Below, one piece after another: positions 9,034 through 18,803 of a stretch of 64,000 nucleotides of DNA. The notes under the pieces are model-generated. The model was not told the DNA's origin. It saw only the letters and a list, made by a program, of their open reading frames with translations, and searched no databases. Within the stretch, counting starts at the first letter, position 1. Each line of letters starts with the position of its first letter. A program made the translations under genes and the position numbers. Source of the DNA: Rasiella rasia (GTDB lineage Bacteria; Bacteroidota; Bacteroidia; Flavobacteriales; Flavobacteriaceae); NCBI RefSeq assembly GCF_011044175.1, contig NZ_CP049057.1, positions 1,751,501-1,815,500 on the forward strand. The letters run 5' to 3'.

Positions 9034-9786
9034 ATGAAAGTGAAAACTATTTTAGTTTCCCAACCGGAGCCAAAGGTTGAAAATTCTCCTTATTTCGATT
9101 TAATCGAAAAGCAAAAAGTTAAAATAGATTTCAGACCATTTATTCACGTAGAAGGTGTGTCTGGAAAAGATGTTAGAACCCAAAAAGTAGATCTTGGTGA
9201 TTTTACGGCTGTTATTCTAACAAGTAGAAATGCCGTAGATCATTACTTTAGAATTGCCGAAGAAATGCGTTTTAAAGTACCAGATTCTATGAAATATTTC
9301 TGCCAGAGTGAGGCAGTTGCTTATTACCTTCAAAAATATGTTGTGTATCGAAAGCGGAAAATTTATGTAGGTAAGCGTACCTTTACAGAGCTTTCTCCAC
9401 TCATCAAAAAATATAAGACAGAGAAATTTTTATTACCGTCTTCAGACAAGCTTAAGCCAGAAGTTCCTAGCGTCTTAAACGACTTAAAGGTAAATTGGAA
9501 ACAAGCTACTTTTTACAAAACGGTGGTAAGTGACCTATCAGATCTAAAAAATGTATTTTATGACATCTTAGTCTTTTTTAGTCCGAGTGGAATTGTTTCA
9601 CTTCTAGAGAATTTCCCAGATTTCGAACAAAACGACACACGAATTGCTGTATTTGGAAACACAACAGTTAAGGCTGCTGCCGAAAATGGTTTACGTGTAG
9701 ATATTCAAGCGCCAACTCCAGAGACACCGTCAATGAGCATGGCACTAGAGAAGTATATTAAAGAAGCAAACAAAGGAAATAAATAG
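9034..9786 (+). CDS. hemD: Uroporphyrinogen-III synthase
   Basis: Cyclises hydroxymethylbilane to uroporphyrinogen III in heme synthesis. The two-lobed HemD pattern is present: SQPEP and the first lobe with VILTSRNAVDHYF (about residue 70), then the second lobe with DILVFFSPSGIVSLLENF (about residue 180) and AVFGNTTVKAAAENGL. The length of 250 residues is typical. The ATG at 9034 is used; a TTG three codons upstream is unlikely. It is probably co-transcribed with the DUF4271 gene and ends at a strong bidirectional terminator. Confidence 0.92.
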   Translation: MKVKTILVSQPEPKVENSPYFDLIEKQKVKIDFRPFIHVEGVSGKDVRTQKVDLGDFTAVILTSRNAVDHYFRIAEEMRFKVPDSMKYFCQSEAVAYYLQKYVVYRKRKIYVGKRTFTELSPLIKKYKTEKFLLPSSDKLKPEVPSVLNDLKVNWKQATFYKTVVSDLSDLKNVFYDILVFFSPSGIVSLLENFPDFEQNDTRIAVFGNTTVKAAAENGLRVDIQAPTPETPSMSMALEKYIKEANKGNK

Positions 9787-9805
9787 CACGCTGCTATGAT
9801 TACAA

Positions 9806-9840
9806 ACAAAAAAAGGATCGCAAATTGCGATCCTTTTTTT
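9806..9840. terminator. Bidirectional terminator between hemD and pckA
   Basis: Perfect inverted repeat GGATCGCAA (9815-9823) and TTGCGATCC (9825-9833), flanked by seven A on the left and seven T on the right. It can terminate hemD on the plus strand and pckA on the minus strand. Confidence 0.9.
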
Positions 9841-9855
9841 GTTCTGAATATTTTT

Positions 9856-11469
9856 CTACAAGCCTCCTAACGGACCTCCAGACATTATTTCTTCACTTGC
9901 AAATTCTTCAAACTGTTTAAAGTTATTTCTAAATGAGCTCGCTAATTTATGCGCTGTCTTGTAATAACCTTCATCATTATTCCATGTAGACCTAGGACTT
10001 AAAACTTCTGTAGGAACATTTGGACAAACTCTTGGCTGTTGTACGCCAAATACTGAATGAATATGGTAGTTATCTTTATTTGCTTCTTCTAACGACCCAT
10101 CCATAGCCGCGGTTATCATAGCACGTGTATATTTTAACTTCATTCTGCTACCCACACCGTAAGGACCTCCAGTCCAACCAGTATTAACCAACCAAACATT
10201 CACCCCTGCTTCCTGCATTTTTTTACTTAGCATTTCGGCATATTTTGTTGGGTGCAACGGCATAAACGGAGCTCCAAAACAAGCAGAAAAACTTGGAACA
10301 GGCTCATCAATTCCAGCTTCTGTACCTGCAACCTTTGCAGTGTACCCACTAATAAAATGGTACGCCGCTTGTCCAGGTGTTAGTTTTGCAATTGGAGGTA
10401 ACACACCAAAAGCATCTGCTGTTAAAAAGAAAATATTCTTAGGATTACGCCCTATAGAAGGCTCTTGAATATTGTCAATATGATAAATCGGGTAACTTAC
10501 TCGTGTATTTGGCGTAATAGAAGTATCTCCAAAATCTACAGCGCCGTTGGCATCCATAACTACATTTTCAAGAATTGCTCCTGGCTTAATGGCATTATAG
10601 ATATCTGGCTCATTTTCTTGAGATAGATTAATCACCTTTGCATAGCAACCACCTTCAAAATTGAAAACGGTATTCTCTGCCGTCCATCCATGTTCATCAT
10701 CTCCAATCAATTTACGTGTTGGATCTGCAGATAAGGTGGTTTTTCCTGTTCCAGACAACCCAAAGAAGATTGCGGTTTCACCATTATCACCTACATTGGC
10801 TGAACAATGCATTGGCATCGTATTTTTATCTACGGGCAAAATAAAATTCAACGCAGAAAATATTCCTTTTTTGATTTCACCTGTATAACCAGTTCCACCA
10901 ATTAGAGCAATTTTCTTTGTAAAATTTAAAATAGCAAAGTTGTGCTGGCGTGTGCCATCAACTTCAGGATCTGCCATAAAACCTGGTGCATTTACAATAA
11001 GCCATTCTGGATCAAATCCGTTAAGCTCTTGTTCTGTTGGACGTAGAAACATGTTGTATGCAAACATGTTACTCCAAGGGTATTCGTTTATTACACGAAT
11101 GTTTAAGCGATAACTATCGTCTGCACATGCATAACTATCGCGGGCATAAATTTCTTTTTCCGAAAGATAATTAGTCACTTTATCATACAAAGCATCAAAT
11201 TTATCTGCTGGAAAAGGAATGTTGATGTTTCCCCACCACACCTTATCACGAGTGATGTCATCCTCTACTATAAATCTATCTTTAGGAGAACGTCCGGTAA
11301 ACTCACCAGTGTTAACAGCAAGGGCACCGCTATCAGCTTCTGTGCCTTGTCCCTTTCTTAAAGTTTCATTATGTAAATCGGTTGCGGGTAATTGGTAGTG
11401 AACGTTTGCATTCTTAATTCCGTATTGTTCTAACGAAATCGTTTTAGTAGCTTGGTTTTTGTCGACCAT
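9856..11469 (-). CDS. pckA: Phosphoenolpyruvate carboxykinase (ATP)
   Basis: Converts oxaloacetate and ATP to PEP, the entry step of gluconeogenesis. Motifs seen: TGRSPKDRFIV, the kinase-1a loop GLSGTGKTTLSADP (about residue 240), GDDEHGW, and the C-terminal SAPFM-like region CFGAPFMPLHP. The start at 11469 (MVDKNQATK) is preferred over an upstream TTG at 11496, because that TTG is the last triplet of a TATTTTTG promoter box and would precede transcription. The length of 537 residues is normal. It is monocistronic with a strong terminator. Confidence 0.96.
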   Translation of the reverse strand: MVDKNQATKTISLEQYGIKNANVHYQLPATDLHNETLRKGQGTEADSGALAVNTGEFTGRSPKDRFIVEDDITRDKVWWGNINIPFPADKFDALYDKVTNYLSEKEIYARDSYACADDSYRLNIRVINEYPWSNMFAYNMFLRPTEQELNGFDPEWLIVNAPGFMADPEVDGTRQHNFAILNFTKKIALIGGTGYTGEIKKGIFSALNFILPVDKNTMPMHCSANVGDNGETAIFFGLSGTGKTTLSADPTRKLIGDDEHGWTAENTVFNFEGGCYAKVINLSQENEPDIYNAIKPGAILENVVMDANGAVDFGDTSITPNTRVSYPIYHIDNIQEPSIGRNPKNIFFLTADAFGVLPPIAKLTPGQAAYHFISGYTAKVAGTEAGIDEPVPSFSACFGAPFMPLHPTKYAEMLSKKMQEAGVNVWLVNTGWTGGPYGVGSRMKLKYTRAMITAAMDGSLEEANKDNYHIHSVFGVQQPRVCPNVPTEVLSPRSTWNNDEGYYKTAHKLASSFRNNFKQFEEFASEEIMSGGPLGGL

Positions 11470-11493
11470 AACTTGTTTTAATTGTTGTGACTG

Positions 11494-11501
11494 CAAAAAT
11501 A
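11494..11501 (-). promoter_or_regulatory. -7 promoter box of pckA
   Basis: Reads TATTTTTG on the minus strand, matching TAnnTTTG, 24 bases before the ATG at 11469. It overlaps the alternative TTG start and so helps to reject it. No good -33 TTTG is seen. Confidence 0.5.
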
Positions 11502-11539
11502 AGAAAACTGAAATAGAAAGTGTCTTTAAAAAATAGTAA

Positions 11540-11938
11540 TTATCCCCTATTAAATGTTAATAACCCATAAGCTAACCGTACCCACCCAAGAATAAACAGG
11601 AATCCACCTACCGGAGTTACTGGACCTAAAAATGAAACAGAGAATGGAAGTTGCTCTTTTAATGCAAGCATATAGATAGAGCCCGAGAATAATAGTATTC
11701 CGAAGCAAAAAAAGCGAAACACCCACTTCTTCGTTGTCGGGGGTACCTTTTCAGCAAAACCAACTAAAAGCAATGCCAAAACATGACACATTTGATAGCG
11801 CACCCCTGTTTCAAAAGTAGCCAAGGCATCTGCTGTAACTAACTGTTTTAAACCATGAGCCCCAAAGGCACCAATAGCAATTGTTACAGCTGCCAAAACA
11901 GCCGATGTTACCACAATATTTTTACTTAATTTATCCAT
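11540..11938 (-). CDS. DUF423 family membrane protein (YgdD-like)
   Basis: 132 residues with four predicted helices. It carries the DUF423 pattern: GAFGAHGLK (about residues 22-30), FETGVRYQMCHVLALLL (about residues 42-58) and the glycine-rich FLGPVTPVGGFLFILGW near the C-terminus. The family is small, inner-membrane and of unknown function. It lies upstream of pckA with a 70 bp gap that holds the pckA promoter, so it is probably separately transcribed. It is divergent from the saccharopine dehydrogenase-like gene. Confidence 0.88.
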   Translation of the reverse strand: MDKLSKNIVVTSAVLAAVTIAIGAFGAHGLKQLVTADALATFETGVRYQMCHVLALLLVGFAEKVPPTTKKWVFRFFCFGILLFSGSIYMLALKEQLPFSVSFLGPVTPVGGFLFILGWVRLAYGLLTFNRG

Positions 11939-12007
11939 AAATGTGTCTTACAATTCTTAAATTCGCTAGCTCTAAATTGTCTCACAAAGATAACCAAAAC
12001 CCTTCTC

Positions 12008-13378
12008 ATGCGTAACATATTAATTATAGGTGCAGGACGCTCTGCTACGAGTCTGATTAAGTATTTATTAGACAAATCTGAAAGCGAAGACCTCTTTTTA
12101 ACCATTGGCGATCTCAACATTCAGCATGCACAAAAGTTTACCAGCGGGCATCCAAATGGCAGGGGCATCCTGCTAGATGTTTTCAATCAGGCACAGCGTA
12201 GAGAAGCAGTTGAAAACGCAGACATTGTTATCTCTATGCTCCCAGCAAGATATCATATGGAAGTAGCCAACGATTGTTTAGAGTTTGGCAAACACTTGGT
12301 GACCGCATCATATATAAGTAATGATATGCAATTGCTAGACCCTAAGGTTAAAGCCAAAGGACTCATATTTATGAATGAAATCGGCCTTGATCCTGGTATC
12401 GATCATATGAGCGCTATGCAGGTGATAGATCGTATTCGTGATAAAGGGGGAGAAATGTTACTTTTTGAAAGCTTTACAGGTGGTTTGGTTGCTCCAGAAA
12501 GTGACGACAATCTTTGGCACTATAAATTCACCTGGAACCCAAGAAATGTAGTGGTTGCCGGACAAGGTGGCGCTGCAGAGTTTATTCAAGAAGGCACTTA
12601 TAAGTATATACCATATCACCGTCTTTTTAGACGTACAGAATTTTTAGACATTGAAGGTCATGGACGGTTTGAAGCCTATGCCAACAGAAATTCTTTAAAG
12701 TACCGTAGTGTATATGGCTTAGAAGACGTACTTACCCTGTATCGCGGAACTATCCGTCGTGTAGGATTTAGCAAAGCTTGGAATATGTTTGTGCATTTAG
12801 GCATGACAGATGATAGTTATACAATTCCAGATTCTGAAAATTTAAGCTATAGAGATTTTGTAAATTTATTTCTACCCTATTCTCCAACAGATTCAGTAGA
12901 GCTAAAACTTCGTTACAGTCTTAAGATAGATCAAGATGATTTAATGTGGGGGAAACTTTTGGAGTTAGATATTTTCAATACTGAAAAGAAGATTGGAATT
13001 AAAGATGCGACACCTGCAAAAGCACTTCAGAAAATTCTAGAAGATAAATGGACCCTGCAGCCGGAAGACAAAGACATGATTGTAATGTATCACAAATTTG
13101 GTTATCAACTCAACGGCAAAAAGCACCAAATAGACAGCAGCATGGTTATAAAAGGTGATGACCAAACCTATACAGCTATGGCAAAAACAGTGGGGCTGCC
13201 CGTTGCAATTGCCACCCTCAAAATTTTAAATGGTGAGATTACTAATCCTGGGGTACAATTACCCATAAAAAAAGAAGTCTACGAACCCATTTTAAAAGAG
13301 CTCGAAGACTTCGGTGTAGTGTTTGTTGAAAAAGACGTACCCTACATGGGATACAACCCTAACAATGTTGTTGGCTAA
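12008..13378 (+). CDS. Saccharopine dehydrogenase family protein
   Basis: Oxidoreductase with an N-terminal Rossmann motif IIGAGRSATSLIKYLL (residues 5-20) and the family stretches DIVISMLPARYH, HLVTASYIS and NEIGLDPGIDHMSA (about residue 130). The 456-residue length and C-terminal domain fit saccharopine dehydrogenase (glutamate-forming) homologues. In Bacteroidota these are linked to lysine catabolism, but the direction is inferred and no lysine-ketoglutarate reductase is seen beside it. It converges on the metallopeptidase gene, sharing four bases at the stop codons. Confidence 0.85.
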   Translation: MRNILIIGAGRSATSLIKYLLDKSESEDLFLTIGDLNIQHAQKFTSGHPNGRGILLDVFNQAQRREAVENADIVISMLPARYHMEVANDCLEFGKHLVTASYISNDMQLLDPKVKAKGLIFMNEIGLDPGIDHMSAMQVIDRIRDKGGEMLLFESFTGGLVAPESDDNLWHYKFTWNPRNVVVAGQGGAAEFIQEGTYKYIPYHRLFRRTEFLDIEGHGRFEAYANRNSLKYRSVYGLEDVLTLYRGTIRRVGFSKAWNMFVHLGMTDDSYTIPDSENLSYRDFVNLFLPYSPTDSVELKLRYSLKIDQDDLMWGKLLELDIFNTEKKIGIKDATPAKALQKILEDKWTLQPEDKDMIVMYHKFGYQLNGKKHQIDSSMVIKGDDQTYTAMAKTVGLPVAIATLKILNGEITNPGVQLPIKKEVYEPILKELEDFGVVFVEKDVPYMGYNPNNVVG

Positions 13379-14064
13379 CGTCTACCTAAAAATAGTGATA
13401 TAAAATACAGCAGTGTGGCCAATGAGCCCAATGCAGCCACCAAATAGGTTCTAGCCGCCCATTTAAGCGCGTCTTTAGACCCTGCGTATTCATCTGGAGT
13501 CACCATGTTTTTGTCTTTTAACCACGCCAGCGCACGGTTACTCGCATCGTACTCTACGGGTAATGTAATAAACGAAAAGGCCGTTGTCATAGCAAACAAC
13601 CCAATACCTATTAAGAACACCCAATTTCCTAGCGCCATTCCTGCAAAAGAAAGTCCTAGACCCGCCATAATCACAAAATTCGAGAGTTTACTAGAAATGC
13701 CAACAGCAGGCACAATAGCAGAACGCATTTTTAACCAGCTATAGGCTGTGGCGTGTTGTACGGCATGTCCAACTTCGTGAGCTGCTACAGCTGCAGCAGC
13801 CGCGTTACGCTGCATATACACCGCTTCACTTAAATTTACAGTTTTCTTTTGCGGATTGTAATGGTCTGTTAACTGTCCTGCTACAGATATCACCTCAACA
13901 TCGGTGATACCATTATCTGCCAGCATCTTTTCGGCAATCTCTTTACCGCTCATTCCATTTTGCAAGTGAATCTTCGAATATTTCTTAAACTTGCTCTTCA
14001 ATTTATTGCTCACATACATGCTTACCAAAAAAATGGCGCCCGCGAGTATATAGTATCCAATCAT
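13375..14064 (-). CDS. Zinc metallopeptidase, YugP family
   Basis: Membrane-bound neutral zinc metallopeptidase-like protein. The HExxH motif is HEVGHAVQHA (about residue 95), followed by hydrophobic helices (about residues 115-165), a downstream Glu-containing stretch LPVEYDASNRALAWL (about residue 170), and a C-terminal helix. One further helix is at the N-terminus (residues 2-20). The order and the 229-residue length match the YugP family. Physiological substrates are unknown. Confidence 0.88.
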   Translation of the reverse strand: MIGYYILAGAIFLVSMYVSNKLKSKFKKYSKIHLQNGMSGKEIAEKMLADNGITDVEVISVAGQLTDHYNPQKKTVNLSEAVYMQRNAAAAAVAAHEVGHAVQHATAYSWLKMRSAIVPAVGISSKLSNFVIMAGLGLSFAGMALGNWVFLIGIGLFAMTTAFSFITLPVEYDASNRALAWLKDKNMVTPDEYAGSKDALKWAARTYLVAALGSLATLLYFISLFLGRR

Positions 14065-14211
14065 AATTTTTAATTTTTTCTGAAATGCCCTAACACTTCT
14101 CTTATTATTTACTTTTATAAATATAGCAAATACTATGCTCGTTTTTTCTTACCAGATAATTTTCAAGAAATATTAACATCAATGGCTCGATCTATAAAAG
14201 AGGCGTACCCG

Positions 14212-17088
14212 TTACCCTACAATATTCACGATCTTTCCGGGAACAATAATCACTTTTTTAGGTGTTCTTCCTTCTAGATAAAATTGTGTTTTCTCGTGTG
14301 CCATTACGGCAGCCTCGATAGCATCCTTGCTCATTTCTAATGGCAACTCCATGGTAAAACGCATCTTGCCATTAAAAGAAATAGGGTAATTCTTTGCACT
14401 TTCTACTAAATGTTTTTCTTCAAACTTCGGAAAAGCGGCTTCAGAAATACTTTGGTTATGCCCTAGCAAGCTCCATAGCTCTTCTGCTATATGCGGAGCA
14501 TAGGGTGATATTACTATAAGCAACGGTTCTAAAACCTCTTTAGAAGTACATTTTTGAGCCCCCAACTCGTTCACGGCAATCATAAAGGTTGAAACTGAAG
14601 TATTAAAACTGAAGTTCTCTATGTCTGCTGCTACCTTTTTTATGGTTTTGTGCAATGTCTTTAAACTATCTTTAGACGCAGTTGTTTCTGAAACCAAAAA
14701 CGAACCATTGTCTCCCGTATGGTACAATTTCCATAGCTTTTTTAAGAAGCTATGCACACCCGTAATACCTGCCATACTCCAAGGTTTAGCTTGCTCTAAC
14801 GGGCCTAAGAACATTTCGTATAAACGCAAGGTATCTGCGCCATAATCTTTACAAATATCGTCTGGGCTTACCACATTGTATTTAGACTTCGACATTTTTT
14901 CGACCTCACGGGAGACTTTAAATGTACCGTCTTCTTCTGTTATGAATGTAGCATCTTTAAACTCTTCGCGCCAATTTTTAAAGGCTTCGATATCTAGTTC
15001 GTTAGAGATGTTAATCATAGCTACGTCTGCGTGTATTGGCTGCGTATCGTACTCTGAGGCTAAGGAAGAAGTAACAAACTTATTTTCACCTGCAACACGA
15101 TGCACAAAAGCACTCTCCCCTAAAATCATTCCTTGGTTAATGAGTTTTTTAAACGGCTCTTCTACTTTTAAATGCCCTAAATCGTATAATGCTTTTACCC
15201 AAAAACGACTATATAACAAATGGCCCGTAGCATGTTCGCTACCGCCTAAGTACAAATCTACGTTCTCCCAATATTGCATCGCCTCATCGCTTGCCAAGGC
15301 TTCTGTATTGCTCGGGTCCATATATCTAAACATATAGCAGCTGCTTCCTGCCCAACCAGGCATGGTATTGAGCTCTAAAGGGAATACTGTTTTGTTATCA
15401 ATTTGGCTATTAGCAACTACATGATTATGCTTAGTATCCCACGCCCATATTTCTGCCCGACCCAGCGGCGGTTTACCGTCTTCGGTTGGAAGGTATTCGT
15501 CTATTTCTGGCAATGTTAAAGGCAAATGCGCTGCGGCTATCATTTGTGGCAAACCATTTTCGTAATATACTGGAAATGGTTCTCCCCAATAACGTTGGCG
15601 ACTAAACACTGCATCTCGCAAGCGATAGTTAATTTTTCCCGTTCCTGCCCCAAGTTCTTCCAACTTATAAATAGCTGTTTTGGTCGCCTTCTTATAGTTT
15701 AAGCCGTTTAAAAAGTCGCTGTTAGCAATCTTCGTGTTTTCTTTATCTGAGAAGGCTTCTTCGGAAATATCTACCCCTTCAAAAATATTAGGAATAGGAA
15801 TATTGAAATGCTTGGCAAAATCGTAATCACGTTGGTCACCGCAGGGAACCGACATCACCGCTCCAGTTCCGTAGCCCGCCAAGACATAATCACCAATCCA
15901 AATAGGTATAGGTTCTTTAGTAAAAGGATGTTCGGCGTAGGCTCCCGTAAAAGCACCGCTAATAGTTTTTACATCAGCCATACGCTCACGTTCGCTTCGC
16001 TTTGCTGTGGCTTCAACATAGGCAGCTACTTCTGCTTTTTGAGCGTCTGTAGTAATTTTAGAAACCAGTTCATGCTCTGGCGCCAGCGTCATAAAGCTTA
16101 CACCAAAAATCGTATCTGGGCGTGTAGTAAAAACAGGAATCGTGTGCGATTTCTCAGCGCTGTGCTCCTTCGAGATGACATTAAACGTAACTGTTGCGCC
16201 TTCGCTTCTACCAATCCAATTGGTTTGAGAATCTTTTAAAGGTTGTGGCCAGTCTATTGTATCTAACCCATCTAAAAGTCTTTGTGAATATGCCGTTATA
16301 CGCATACTCCATTGCTTCATTTTTTTACGAATTACAGGATGACCACCACGTTCAGACACTCCGTTTACCACTTCATCATTAGCAAGTACTGTTCCCAGTG
16401 CAGGACACCAGTTTACCTCTGTTTCGGCTAAATAGGTAAGGCGGTATTGCAATAGAATTTGTTGTTGTTGTTCTGCTGTGTACTGTTGCCAATTTTCCGC
16501 AGAAAAAACAGCAATACCATCATCACAAGCTGCATTTACCTCAGCATTACCTTCCGAAGAAAAAACCGTTATTAAGTCTGAAATAGGCCTTGCTTTCTTT
16601 GCATCAAAATCGTACCACGCATGAAACAATTGTATAAAAATCCATTGTGTCCATTTATAGTAAGAAGGGTCTGATGTACGCACTTCTCGGCTCCAATCGA
16701 AACTGAAACCTATTTGGTCCATTTGTTTTCTATACCCTGCAATTTTATGGCCTTGTTTATCTACTCCACCTTCAATATTTACTTGGGTGGTATTGGCAGG
16801 ATGCTGTCCGGTTTGTATGGCATACTGTTCTGCAGGCAACCCAAAACTATCGTACCCCATTGGGTGCAATACATTAAAACCTTGATGACGCTTAAATCTG
16901 GCGTACACATCGCTGGCAATATACCCTAATGGGTGACCTACGTGTAGTCCTGCTCCCGACGGATAAGGAAACATGTCTAAGACATAATATTTTGGCTTGT
17001 TACTATGATTTACGGCCTTAAATGTTTGGTTTTCTGCCCAGTACTTTTGCCATTTGGCTTCAATATCGTTAAAATGATAGTTGCTCAT
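14212..17088 (-). CDS. leuS: Leucyl-tRNA synthetase
   Basis: Class I synthetase charging tRNA-Leu. Visible are MFPYPSGAGLHVGHPLGY (HIGH region, about residues 39-56), the CP1 editing domain with TRPDTIFGVSFM (about residue 310), a catalytic segment with GSEHATGHLLYSRFW, and KMSKSKYNVVSPDD (about residue 735). At 958 residues it is longer than the E. coli enzyme (about 860). The extra length includes a stretch before KMSKS with ESAFVHRVAGENKFVTS, as in other Bacteroidota. It is monocistronic, with a TAAATTTG box upstream. Confidence 0.97.
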   Translation of the reverse strand: MSNYHFNDIEAKWQKYWAENQTFKAVNHSNKPKYYVLDMFPYPSGAGLHVGHPLGYIASDVYARFKRHQGFNVLHPMGYDSFGLPAEQYAIQTGQHPANTTQVNIEGGVDKQGHKIAGYRKQMDQIGFSFDWSREVRTSDPSYYKWTQWIFIQLFHAWYDFDAKKARPISDLITVFSSEGNAEVNAACDDGIAVFSAENWQQYTAEQQQQILLQYRLTYLAETEVNWCPALGTVLANDEVVNGVSERGGHPVIRKKMKQWSMRITAYSQRLLDGLDTIDWPQPLKDSQTNWIGRSEGATVTFNVISKEHSAEKSHTIPVFTTRPDTIFGVSFMTLAPEHELVSKITTDAQKAEVAAYVEATAKRSERERMADVKTISGAFTGAYAEHPFTKEPIPIWIGDYVLAGYGTGAVMSVPCGDQRDYDFAKHFNIPIPNIFEGVDISEEAFSDKENTKIANSDFLNGLNYKKATKTAIYKLEELGAGTGKINYRLRDAVFSRQRYWGEPFPVYYENGLPQMIAAAHLPLTLPEIDEYLPTEDGKPPLGRAEIWAWDTKHNHVVANSQIDNKTVFPLELNTMPGWAGSSCYMFRYMDPSNTEALASDEAMQYWENVDLYLGGSEHATGHLLYSRFWVKALYDLGHLKVEEPFKKLINQGMILGESAFVHRVAGENKFVTSSLASEYDTQPIHADVAMINISNELDIEAFKNWREEFKDATFITEEDGTFKVSREVEKMSKSKYNVVSPDDICKDYGADTLRLYEMFLGPLEQAKPWSMAGITGVHSFLKKLWKLYHTGDNGSFLVSETTASKDSLKTLHKTIKKVAADIENFSFNTSVSTFMIAVNELGAQKCTSKEVLEPLLIVISPYAPHIAEELWSLLGHNQSISEAAFPKFEEKHLVESAKNYPISFNGKMRFTMELPLEMSKDAIEAAVMAHEKTQFYLEGRTPKKVIIVPGKIVNIVG

Positions 17089-17114
17089 TGCTTGTGTTTC
17101 GGTATATGAAAGGG

Positions 17115-17122
17115 CAAATTTA
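17115..17122 (-). promoter_or_regulatory. -7 promoter box of leuS
   Basis: Reads TAAATTTG on the minus strand, matching TAnnTTTG, 26 bases upstream of the leuS ATG. The -33 element is not a clean TTTG. Confidence 0.45.
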
Positions 17123-17292
17123 CGGCTATTGTACGAAAGAGGAAAGATTGAACGTTAGTAAAATACAGAGACGTTGAACACTGCAAACAAACCGTTTGAA
17201 CACGCATAATTGTTCTACTAGGTTTCTCTGCACGTTTAGATTGTTTTGTACCTTTACGGCAGTTCTAATGTATAACCAATACCCACCAAAAA

Positions 17293-18171
17293 ATGGCATC
17301 ATCTTTTGAAAAATATCAAAAACGCCGGCTTATCTCTTCTTACTTTTCGGTAGTAATTAGTATTTCGCTTGTATTATTTTTATTAGGCTTGTTAGGGTTA
17401 TTGGTGTTAAACACAAAGAAAGTTGCAGATCATTTCAAAGAAAAAATAGCGCTAACAGTTTATTTAAAAGATAGCGCAAAGGAAGTAGAAATCACCCAGC
17501 TAAAGCAAAGCCTGGCTTTGGCAGAATACACCAAAACAGCAACATTTGTGTCTAAAGAACAAGCAGCAGAAGAACACGCTGCTACGATTGGCGAAAACTT
17601 CATGGACTTTTTGGGATACAATCCGTTGCAAAATAGCATCGACGTTTATATGCTTGCAGATTATGTTTCCCCAACGAAGCTAGAAGAAATTACTACAGAA
17701 ATCATGACTAAAGATTTTGTAGATGAAGTGGTTTACGACAAACCTCTCATTGCCTTGCTTAATGACAATGTAAAAAAAGTAAGCTTATGGGTACTGGTAA
17801 TAAGCGCTATCTTTTTATTTATAGCCGTACTACTCATTAACAGTTCTATTCGACTCTCTGTATACGCTAAGCGCTTTACAATTAAAACAATGCAAATGGT
17901 GGGCGCAACCAAACGTTTTATTAGACGTCCTTTTATATGGAAGAGTGTTAGATTGGGAATGATTGGTGCCGTATTGGCTTTAATAGGCATGGGTATTGTG
18001 TTATACTATCTAAACAAAAGCTTTCCAGAATTACAGCTCTTAGACGACCAAATTTTACTTGTTGTACTCTTTGTTGGTGTATTTTTAATCGGAATTTTTA
18101 TAACATGGCTGAGTACCTTTTTTGCGACACAGCGCTTTTTAAACTTAAGAACAGATGAACTCTATTATTAA
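17293..18171 (+). CDS. ftsX: FtsX-type permease (cell division ABC transporter subunit)
   Basis: FtsX couples the FtsEX complex to septal peptidoglycan hydrolysis. It has a helix at about residues 20-43, a periplasmic domain of about 130 residues, then three helices (about residues 165-190, 220-240 and 255-280), which is the FtsX layout. MVGATKRFIRRPF is the typical cytoplasmic FtsX motif. ftsE is not adjacent. It is first in a run ftsX-lipoprotein-DUF3098-uppP-truB with overlaps or very short gaps. It overlaps the next gene by 17 bp. Confidence 0.92.
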   Translation: MASSFEKYQKRRLISSYFSVVISISLVLFLLGLLGLLVLNTKKVADHFKEKIALTVYLKDSAKEVEITQLKQSLALAEYTKTATFVSKEQAAEEHAATIGENFMDFLGYNPLQNSIDVYMLADYVSPTKLEEITTEIMTKDFVDEVVYDKPLIALLNDNVKKVSLWVLVISAIFLFIAVLLINSSIRLSVYAKRFTIKTMQMVGATKRFIRRPFIWKSVRLGMIGAVLALIGMGIVLYYLNKSFPELQLLDDQILLVVLFVGVFLIGIFITWLSTFFATQRFLNLRTDELYY

Positions 18172-18526
18172 AAAAATTAGCTTGCTTATCTTTGCAGCCA
18201 GTCTTATGACGAGTTGTTTAATTCACAACCCTAAGAAAGAAGATTGTTTTATTAAAGAAATTGAAGTCGTTAAAATTTCCGAAGGTGGAGTAAAAGATTT
18301 AGTGTTTCACGACAAAGACGGTAATTTCTTTTACATTAATCGCGGACTAGAAAACGGGTTCACCATAGAAAACGCAACCGAAGCTGTTTTAAATAAAAAG
18401 GTTAAATTGCATATTGCAAACTCGTGGATGGGAGAAAACAGCAAACACATTTCGCAGTTAGAAGTAGACGGAAACATTTTATATACAGAGTTTAACGGTG
18501 ATTTAGCCGTTACTTTAAATCATTAA
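18155..18526 (+). CDS. Small hypothetical lipoprotein overlapping ftsX
   Basis: 123 residues: a positively charged start, hydrophobic stretch and lipobox LMTSC (Cys about residue 21), so a probable lipoprotein. The mature part (about 100 residues) contains GNFFYINRGLENGF and mixed beta-type sequence, with no family I recognise. It begins inside the last codons of ftsX, which suggests translational coupling and a cell-envelope role, but this is inference. Confidence 0.7.
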   Translation: MNSIIKKISLLIFAASLMTSCLIHNPKKEDCFIKEIEVVKISEGGVKDLVFHDKDGNFFYINRGLENGFTIENATEAVLNKKVKLHIANSWMGENSKHISQLEVDGNILYTEFNGDLAVTLNH

Positions 18527-18536
18527 ATATTACATT

Positions 18537-18800
18537 TTGGGAGAACAAAAAAGAAAAGAAGAAGCTGCTAAAAACAGCACCTTTATTTTTGAAAAAAAGA
18601 ACTACACCTTCATGTTAATTGGTGTTGCCTTTATTGTATTAGGGTTTATTCTAATGACCGGTGGAGGTAGTGACGATCCTAATGTTTTTAATCCAGAAAT
18701 CTACAGCTGGCGGCGCATACGTTTAGCACCAGCACTTATTTTAATTGGTTTTGGAATAGAAGTGTACGCCATACTTCTAAATCCGAACAAGACCAAGTAA
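18537..18800 (+). CDS. DUF3098 family membrane protein
   Basis: 87 residues with two helices (about residues 25-42 and 61-80) and the DUF3098 core FEKKNYTFMLIGVAFIVLGFILMTGGGSDDP. It is known only in Bacteroidota and nearly always sits between ftsX and uppP, as here; the function is unknown. The only start giving the family's MGE N-terminus is TTG at 18537, an unusual start codon. Confidence 0.85.
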   Translation: MGEQKRKEEAAKNSTFIFEKKNYTFMLIGVAFIVLGFILMTGGGSDDPNVFNPEIYSWRRIRLAPALILIGFGIEVYAILLNPNKTK

Positions 18801-18803
18801 CCT

